Shown here: positions 58,011 through 64,000 of the stretch, piece by piece
Layout: the number at the start of each line of letters is the position of its first letter
Numbering within the stretch: position 1 is the first letter of the stretch
Assembly (NCBI GenBank): GCA_013423385.1
Contig: BLZA01000002.1
Coordinates: 1-64,000, forward strand
Direction of reading: 5' to 3'
Origin: Naganishia liquefaciens
Lineage: Eukaryota; Basidiomycota; Tremellomycetes; Filobasidiales; Filobasidiaceae
DNA length: 64,000 bases
Program-made: the position numbers and the translations under genes
Notes under the pieces: model-generated
Databases searched by the model: none
Told to the model about the DNA's origin: nothing
Seen by the model: only the letters and a program-made list of their open reading frames with translations

Positions 58011-61000
58011 TTACATGTATGGCGCATATCCCTGTTGAGGGTAGCCGCCAACGTTTGCGCCTTCCAATGGCATCATACCGGCGAGGTTGCCGTTCTCAGG
58101 CTGGGCTTGAGCGCTTCCAGGGACGGCAGCAAAGGCGGCAGGCGAGAAGGTAGAATCAGCCGAGTTGTTGGCGAATCCTGCTTGACCGCCGAATTGGTGG
58201 GATTGCGCGCCGTGTTCCTGACCGAATTGGCCTCGCGCCATTGGATCAAAGCCCATGGGGAAGTTGCCGCCCATTGAGTTCTGGTAACCGGGACCTCCGT
58301 AACCGCCCATGCCCTGCTGGCCGTAGACTTCGGTCAAGGCGTTCGGGTGGTGCATGGAGTGGTGTCCAAGGTGACGAGGATGAGAGTGGGAGTGGTATCC
58401 GCCTCGACCACCACCTCCGCCCATGTAGCCGTTGCCGTGCATGTTACCACCGAGGCTCATCATACCGCCCTGGTGACCATAGTTGTTTCCCCCTCCCGAG
58501 CTGTTTCCTCCGGCGTACGGATCATGGTGACCACCACCCATTTGCTCACGCTGCAACTTGGACTGGATACGCTTGCCGTAAGGAGTGTTTCGAATCATGG
58601 GTAGAATGGGTCGGATGCACTCGACAAGCTAGACTCGGATTCAGCCAACGTCATCTCCAATGTACAGAGGACTTACGAGCATGCGCTGAGACGGTTCGGC
58701 GTAGTCCAAGGCGGTCTGAACGACATAGTTGGCGAAAGAGTCTCGCAAAAGCTTTTCAAGCCTGCTTCGGTTCAAAAGCTCGCCGACGAGGATCTTTCGC
58801 AATTCGGGATCGGCAACTCGGATGCACTATGGGATATCAGTACTGGTCCTACCACTAACCGCAAGACTCACCTTTTCGATGACATTGGAGCTGAACTTCT
58901 GAACAGACAAGACACAGACGTTGCCGACGAATTGACGGATCAAGGGCTCGCTGAATCGAACATCGTTCAAGTCGAGGACGTATTCTATAACCAAAATCAG
59001 CTTGGCTCCATGTTAGGGTAAAGCTTACTCACGGACGACGTAGTTTCCAAAGGGATCCTGAACCAATGTCAAGGCGTGGTAGGTGATTTCAGTGACGAGT
59101 TGAACTCGCTGGGAGTCGGCCGCGTGATCAATGCATCGCTGGAGAACACAACATCCGTGACGGTGAGTCGCGACTTCAACACAGTGAGCGGCGACGGCGT
59201 TGTAAATGAACTAGAAGCGAGTCAGCAGGGATCTCCGTGAAGAATGATGCTACTCACCTGGTTGTCCTCGGGAATCAACCTGTTCAAGCACTTTTGAATG
59301 ACGTGGTTGCCGTTCAAGTCCTTGATCAAGCTGACAACGTTCAAGCTCAAAGCCAAGATGATCGACCTGATTTGCTCGGGCCTTCGCGGGTTGGACAAAA
59401 AGTCAATCATCTTTTGAACGGCTCGGGTGCCGTGCATGTTGAGCGAGATGCCGACCAAGTCGTTGGCAACGGATTCACAAATGACGTTTCGCTGTTCATC
59501 GGTCGAATATTCAAGGAGCTTTTGGCAAAGGTAGTTTCCGAAGGGGTCTGCGATGCATGTCAGCGTGGAGCGCCAAAGTGTTCCGCGCCAACCTACCGGT
59601 CATGAGTTCGGGGAAGTGACCGTAGGTTTCCCTAAAGATCATATCCCTGTGCTCCGGGACTTCTTCCTCGAGCTTCTTCTGCAGGTATCGGCAACCATGT
59701 TGGTCCTTGCACAAAGGCAAGATATCGCCCTGCAAGTCCTCCAACCTCATCCCGGCAAATCGGTTGTCTTGAAGAGACGTCAGCGAAGTCCCAAACCCAT
59801 TCCTGACAACATACATTCACGGTCCATATCGGCTCGCTTGGACTTGATGTTCATGTGACCGTTTCCAGAGTACAAAGCGCCGGATCCGCCAAAGTTGTCA
59901 TCGTCAAAGCCGTACGAGTCATAGCCACCAGGACCAGGCGCGCCAGCGGCACCGCCAAAGTGCTGTCCGCCGAGCTGTGGGACAGGTCCACCGTTTCCGA
60001 TCTCCATGCCGGCGTAAAGCGGATCAGCTTGACCGTATGGCTGAGGGTTCCATCAGCACCTATATCAACAGACGAACAGTCGACACGCTTACCCGAGGTC
60101 CGCCCATGGGGTTGAATCCGCCCTGGGTGGGAGGAGCCGTTCCCGGAGGTCCGCCCTTGAGGAAAGCCTTTGACAAATCCGGGTTGGAGAATCCACGCTG
60201 AGCGGGAGTCAATCCCTCCAGCGGCTGACCACCGGCCACACCGGCCTGCTGCTGCGCGGCCGACGCAGGCGGAGCGATTCCCCCTGCGGATCGTCGCAAG
60301 CTCGAGAATCCGGGAACACCGTTGCCCGCGGCACCCGTAGCGGAGGCCGAGAGCGGTGCGCCGGGAGTTCCGGGGACGGAGCGGCAAGGCATGGCAGGCA
60401 AGGAAGCGATCGAGTCTGCCATGGCGGGCGCAGAAGTTGCGGGTGACGCACGTTGGCTTTGCGCGGGACTCAAGGGAGCCGTCGAGGATCCGGTTGCGCC
60501 GGTCGCGGTTTGAGGTACTCGTGACCGGTCGAGGCTGGATGGCGCGGTGATGGATTCACCAGCGGCAGCAGCGGCGACGGCTGCAGTCTTGGGAGCCATG
60601 ATGGAGGTCACTGCAGCCGAAGCCGAGCCGAATTGAGGCCATTCCGAGGTCTTGGCGCCGTTGTCAAAGGGACGTTGAGCGTGTTGAGAGAATCGCTGAT
60701 GAGACGGCAGGGAACGATTCGAGGAAGCGAGATCAAGAGCAGCAGAGGAAGGGGAGAGAGGGTTAGACTTGGATCCAAAAGGCCGTACCGAAAGGACAGC
60801 ATTAATGCGTATCGCATCGCCTTTCGCACAAAGCTTACCTTGTCCTGAGACAAGGTCAGCTCTGTTTGGCCAACACAATAAAGGCCGTTGAGACTCACAG
60901 CTCCATCCTCTTTGCCCTTGTTGTCACCCAGCGACAACTTGTCCAGGCCAAAAGAACCGGAATCGTCCGATCCTGCATTTCCCGGAATCGCGCTCGTCCT

Positions 61001-61240
61001 CCTCGAGCCCGGCATGCTCTTCGTTCCGAGTCCCGCTCCGAGAGAGCCGAGGGAGTCCTGCGCTCCGCCCGAGACGTTGCTGGCGAATCGGGATTTGCTG
61101 GTGTTGGGAGAAGAGGAGAGTTGTGCAGACGTAGAGTTGTTTTGCCCAGCGACGGGGGAGGGCAGCGTCGCGGATCTGCCGGGCGTCGCCGGGACGGAGT
61201 CGACGACGTCGGTGTTCTCGGTGGAAGCGGGGGCGGGCAT
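58011..61240 (-). CDS. Puf4-like PUF-domain RNA-binding protein
   Basis: Post-transcriptional regulator binding UGUA-containing mRNA 3' ends. A long Ser/Ala/Pro/Gly-rich N-terminus (start MPAPASTENTDV at 61240) leads to eight PUF repeats: CRYLQKKLEE, NYLCQKLLEY, TRAVQKMIDF, NHVIQKCLNR, CCVLQRCIDH, NYVVQYVLDL, SNVIEKCIRV and NYVVQTALDY. The pattern (Q in most repeats, S-N-E in repeat 7) fits Puf4/Mpt5-type proteins. The C-terminal extension is Gly/His/Asn rich with GGG and SHSHPRHLGHHS stretches, a prion-like low-complexity tail, ending QQGYAPYM at the TAA at 58011. Several introns of about 50 bp separate the repeats. About 900 residues or slightly more. Confidence 0.92.
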
Positions 61241-61469
61241 TGTTACAGTCCTAATACACGGGGGATGCCACTGTTGTACAAGATGGAGAGACGGATGGGG
61301 CAGATGAGAGAGAGATGTGAATACCTGTATGCGGCCCTTTGAACCGTCTTCCTTCAGAGAGTGCGCAACTGGCTCAAACGAACGCTCTGCGCTTCAAACT
61401 TTTTGGCCGCCCACTAGCGCCCAGCCGCAGTTTAGGCGCGGATGCGGATGCGGGTCGGGCATATATGGG
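61241..61469. promoter_or_regulatory. Puf gene upstream region
   Basis: About 230 bp between the Puf start and the end of the next minus-strand gene. Confidence 0.35.
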
Positions 61470-62399
61470 TCAGTCGCACACACCCGCGTATGGGGGAGGA
61501 TATCGCGACCTGGCATTATTATTATTATAACGCATCGGCCAATGTTGCATTTCGCTTGGGCTATCTGCCAACCCCTCCAATACTGCCGGACTCAGTCCCA
61601 GGTAACCCCTCTCGCCTCTGCCTTCTTTGGCTCTAACCTTGAGCGTAACGTGACACACCTGATTTCCGAAATCGGTCGTTATCGCCGCCAATTCGGCTCG
61701 AGTAGCCTTCGTGGCTGGTTTGACCGCCGGATTCCTGGATCTCATGAGCCATATCGGCCTTTGCAGAGAGTCGACTCTGAAGCCCACAACAGGGTACTGG
61801 ACGGACACTGAAGAAGCCCGGGTCCTGATGACTTGCGTCATATAATCCTCATTCACGCCGAAAAACCTCGCCAAGGCGAAGGTACTTGGTACAGTTTTCA
61901 CATAAGAATCGTTGTCAGTCGCCGATACGATGCATCCTCGAGCGTCAAACGACATGAAATCAAATCGCCAGATATCCCAGGCCCGTGAAACAATCGTTGG
62001 CTCCTCCTTGCTAGGAGACGAAACGGGCATCACGTTGCAGTGCGTGCTCGTTTGCAATTCTCCCTTGGTAGAGGCGTCCGAGTTACTCCTTTTTTCTTGC
62101 ACTGACCTAGTACCTGCGGCAAGAAGCCTCTTGGGCGAATGCGAGCTTGAGACAGTACTTGTCCGGACTGATGCCTTACTTCGACCGTCGGTCTGAGGTG
62201 GATCGTCAGTGTTCAACAAAGAAGAAGAAGGAGAAGAAGGCGGAAACTCCTGATCCCAATCGACCGGAATCTCGGACGCCTCGACAAATTTCTGTGAAGC
62301 ATGAGAATCAAAAAGCCAAGATTTGTAATCCCACTTGTAGCCGCTAAAGTTCTTGATCTCCTGTTGTTCAGCCTCATACGATGTAGGAGAGTGAGACAT
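61470..62399 (-). CDS. Intronless uncharacterised protein, paralogue 1 (309 aa)
   Basis: Uncharacterised. Starts MSHSPTSYEAEQQEIKNFSG. Residues 1-140 are Ser-rich and look disordered, with short conserved bits (KNFSG, PVDWDQEF). Residues about 141-274 form a compact domain shared with the gene at 62911-63960: WDIWRFDFMSF, ARFFGVNEDYMTQVIR, YPVVGFRVDS, IWLMRSRNP, KATRAELAAITTDFG, HVTLKV and RGYLGLSPAVLE. The C-terminal 35 residues after the domain look unrelated. It has no signal peptide, membrane span or known motif. It is unusual here in having no intron. Confidence 0.65.
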   Translation of the reverse strand: MSHSPTSYEAEQQEIKNFSGYKWDYKSWLFDSHASQKFVEASEIPVDWDQEFPPSSPSSSLLNTDDPPQTDGRSKASVRTSTVSSSHSPKRLLAAGTRSVQEKRSNSDASTKGELQTSTHCNVMPVSSPSKEEPTIVSRAWDIWRFDFMSFDARGCIVSATDNDSYVKTVPSTFALARFFGVNEDYMTQVIRTRASSVSVQYPVVGFRVDSLQRPIWLMRSRNPAVKPATKATRAELAAITTDFGNQVCHVTLKVRAKEGRGERGYLGLSPAVLEGLADSPSEMQHWPMRYNNNNARSRYPPPYAGVCD

Positions 62400-62910
62400 G
62401 TGGGCGATCCGCTTTATCGAAAGCTTGTAGAATTGATGAATAGGGCAGAGAGCGACAGGTCAACAAGATGTTGAACAACAAGAAAGCACGCGGATATCTA
62501 CTTGGAGTCGAAGGGGGGTCTCTGCAAGCTTTGGTGCGCTCCTTTCTCGAAGCTCTCCACTGAGGATACATTCTCTCAGCGATCGGCAATTGACGCTGTC
62601 GGACTGGATCGGCAGACTGCAGCTGTAGCTCGGATCAGAGGCAGGCATTTCACGTATACTAGTGTCACGGGTTCTCACACAGATGTCGCCTCTATACGAA
62701 TTCAGTGTCAGAAAAAAACTCTGTGAAGTTTTCTGCAAGTGGTCGGTCTTTGCATCGGCTGCATGACTTGGAATTTTCAGTAAGGGAATCTCAAGCATGA
62801 ATAAGGTTTGGGCAGCGTCGGTCACATGTTTGGCCATGGTCTGTTGTCAACTGCGTCCCTTTCCTGATATCAATGGAAAGATGGCAATCGCTACGTCTCA
62901 TTCGTGCTAG
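62400..62910. other. Spacer between the paralogues
   Basis: A 125-codon minus-strand frame (62460-62837, MAKHVTDAAQTLFMLEIPLL) lies here. It could be a small gene or chance; it shares nothing obvious with the paralogues. Confidence 0.3.
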
Positions 62911-63960
62911 CTACCAGAGTACTCTCGCATTCACACCGATGTATCCTTTTCTCCTTGAGAAGCCTTTCCGCATCTCATTATCCCCCTTGTCCTCGACTAT
63001 CAGCGTGATGTGAGAATTCTCCTTGCCAAAATTCAGGGCTATCCGCTCCATTTCGGCGCGACTGACTTTCTTACCTGGCTGATAGGGGTTGAAGGATTTC
63101 ATGAGCCAAATCAGATGTCCATTAGTCCTCTGAGATTCGACTTTGAACCCGATAATGGGGTAAGAGACAGATCGCATGCATGTCCAGTTCCTGACTACTC
63201 GCGCCAAGCAATCCCGGCCCACGCCGAAGAACATTTCCAAATTTGCTGAACTCGTCACTGTCCACATGTAGCACTTCTCACCGCTGCTGCCAGTGCTAGA
63301 CCCTTCCCGTTCGAACGGTACGAGGTCAGGACGCCAAATCATCCAGCCGCGACGGGTCGCTGGCGTTTGCTTCGAGACTGACGGGTTGTGCAAAAGAATC
63401 TGAAGGCCGTGACTGCGAGTTCTCTGCATCGGGTTCCTGCTTGATGAAGAGTCCGATTTGCCAACGTTGCCGCTCTTGTCATCAAGAGACCTGACACTCG
63501 CGGCGTGGAACGTATGCTCCTGGCGAGAAGTCGCTATGGTGATGGCCTCGAGCGACACCTTACTCTGTGCGTCTCGAACCGAGTTAGCACTGGTCCTGAT
63601 CGACACCTCACTCTGTTGCCCATGGACCGGCTCATCTTTCGTCTCGAGCGACACCTCACTCTCTTTGGTCGGTATAGCAAATTTAGTATCCCATAGGGGT
63701 TTAGAAACTAGTGTCGAAAAATCCGCCTCCCAATCCGCAGGAAGAGATATTGGGTACATCTGCCTACCCTCATGCGGCTCATCCAGATTAAAGGTCAAGG
63801 GTGTTGCCTCCTCGTCGCTGAGGCCGCTGAAGTTCTCGCTCTCATGCTTTTCAACTTCACGAGATGTGGTGGAGTTGTCCGTGCTTTGCAGGGTGAATTG
63901 GGATTTCAGGGTCAAAGTAGTTATCCGAATCGACATATTGGGTGGAGAAAGGGTATTCAT
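62911..63960 (-). CDS. Intronless uncharacterised protein, paralogue 2 (349 aa)
   Basis: Uncharacterised. From MNTLSPPNMS at 63960 (an upstream in-frame Met at 63996 is nearly at the window edge) the N-terminal half is low complexity. It includes ENFSG and LPADWEADF, matching paralogue 1, and three 16-residue repeats beginning SEVSLET, SEVSIRT and SKVSLEA. Residues about 206-348 match the paralogue domain: WMIWRPDLVPF, EMFFGVGRDCLARVVR, YPIIGFKVES, IWLMKSFNP, VSRAEMERIALNFG, HITLIV and KGYIGVNARVL. A TATA-like CTTATAAG lies about 30 bp upstream of the chosen start. Conservation of the domain between the copies argues that both are real proteins. Confidence 0.65.
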   Translation of the reverse strand: MNTLSPPNMSIRITTLTLKSQFTLQSTDNSTTSREVEKHESENFSGLSDEEATPLTFNLDEPHEGRQMYPISLPADWEADFSTLVSKPLWDTKFAIPTKESEVSLETKDEPVHGQQSEVSIRTSANSVRDAQSKVSLEAITIATSRQEHTFHAASVRSLDDKSGNVGKSDSSSSRNPMQRTRSHGLQILLHNPSVSKQTPATRRGWMIWRPDLVPFEREGSSTGSSGEKCYMWTVTSSANLEMFFGVGRDCLARVVRNWTCMRSVSYPIIGFKVESQRTNGHLIWLMKSFNPYQPGKKVSRAEMERIALNFGKENSHITLIVEDKGDNEMRKGFSRRKGYIGVNARVLW

Positions 63961-64000
63961 CCGGCAAAAGCTTCGACTACTTCTTCTTATAAGCAAGAAC

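Noticed and set aside
57961-58013. Self-regulation of the Puf gene through TGTA motifs after its stop codon
   Set aside because: Only the four-base core is present; neither site matches a full Puf consensus.

Overview
The window looks like nuclear DNA of a basidiomycete fungus, probably an Agaricomycotina yeast or filament. Almost every recognisable gene is cut by many introns of about 48-65 bp with GT-AG (twice GC-AG) ends. The housekeeping proteins are fungal in type: inositol phosphorylceramide synthase, a Puf4-like protein, a Pom33/TMEM33 protein and a fungal arrestin-like protein. The species cannot be told from the sequence. All assignments come from reading motifs and splicing frames by eye; no database search was run.

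Layout. 1-4.4 kb is gene-free and holds four different tandem repeat arrays and an LTR-like fragment. 4.4-8.7 kb is one large spliced gene of unknown function. 8.7-11.6 kb is a broken Ty1/copia retroelement on the minus strand with a second LTR-like fragment inside it. 12.8-23.1 kb carries two HSL-type alpha/beta hydrolases, a zinc alcohol dehydrogenase, one or two uncertain genes and a cytoplasmic dynein intermediate chain. 23.1-29.9 kb is gene-free, its core visibly AT-rich, with hairpins and short direct repeats. 29.9-51.3 kb is a dense housekeeping block: arrestin-like protein, IMP4, a small membrane protein, AUR1, UGP1, a membrane-anchored hemerythrin-domain protein, eIF3i, a sugar transporter, a TMEM33/Pom33 protein and a GH3 beta-glucosidase. 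51.3-55.2 kb is sparse, with one unrecognised spliced gene. 55.2-61.3 kb has an oxysterol-binding protein, an intron-containing tRNA-Asn and a Puf4-like RNA-binding protein. 61.4-64 kb carries two intronless tandem paralogues of a family I do not recognise.

The genes form no single pathway. Themes are membrane and lipid biology (IPC synthase, oxysterol-binding protein, Pom33, sugar transporter), carbohydrate metabolism (UGP1, GH3, transporter) and RNA or translation (IMP4, eIF3i, Puf, tRNA-Asn). Several neighbours are divergent pairs sharing short intergenic regions of about 220 bp.

The points most worth a second look are the intronless paralogue pair at the right end, the dyad-bearing repeat arrays at the left end, an 8-nt microexon in the oxysterol-binding protein gene, two GC-AG introns, stop-free 51-bp introns that hide inside open frames, two genes whose start codon is split from the rest of the protein by an intron, and the gene-free AT-rich island.
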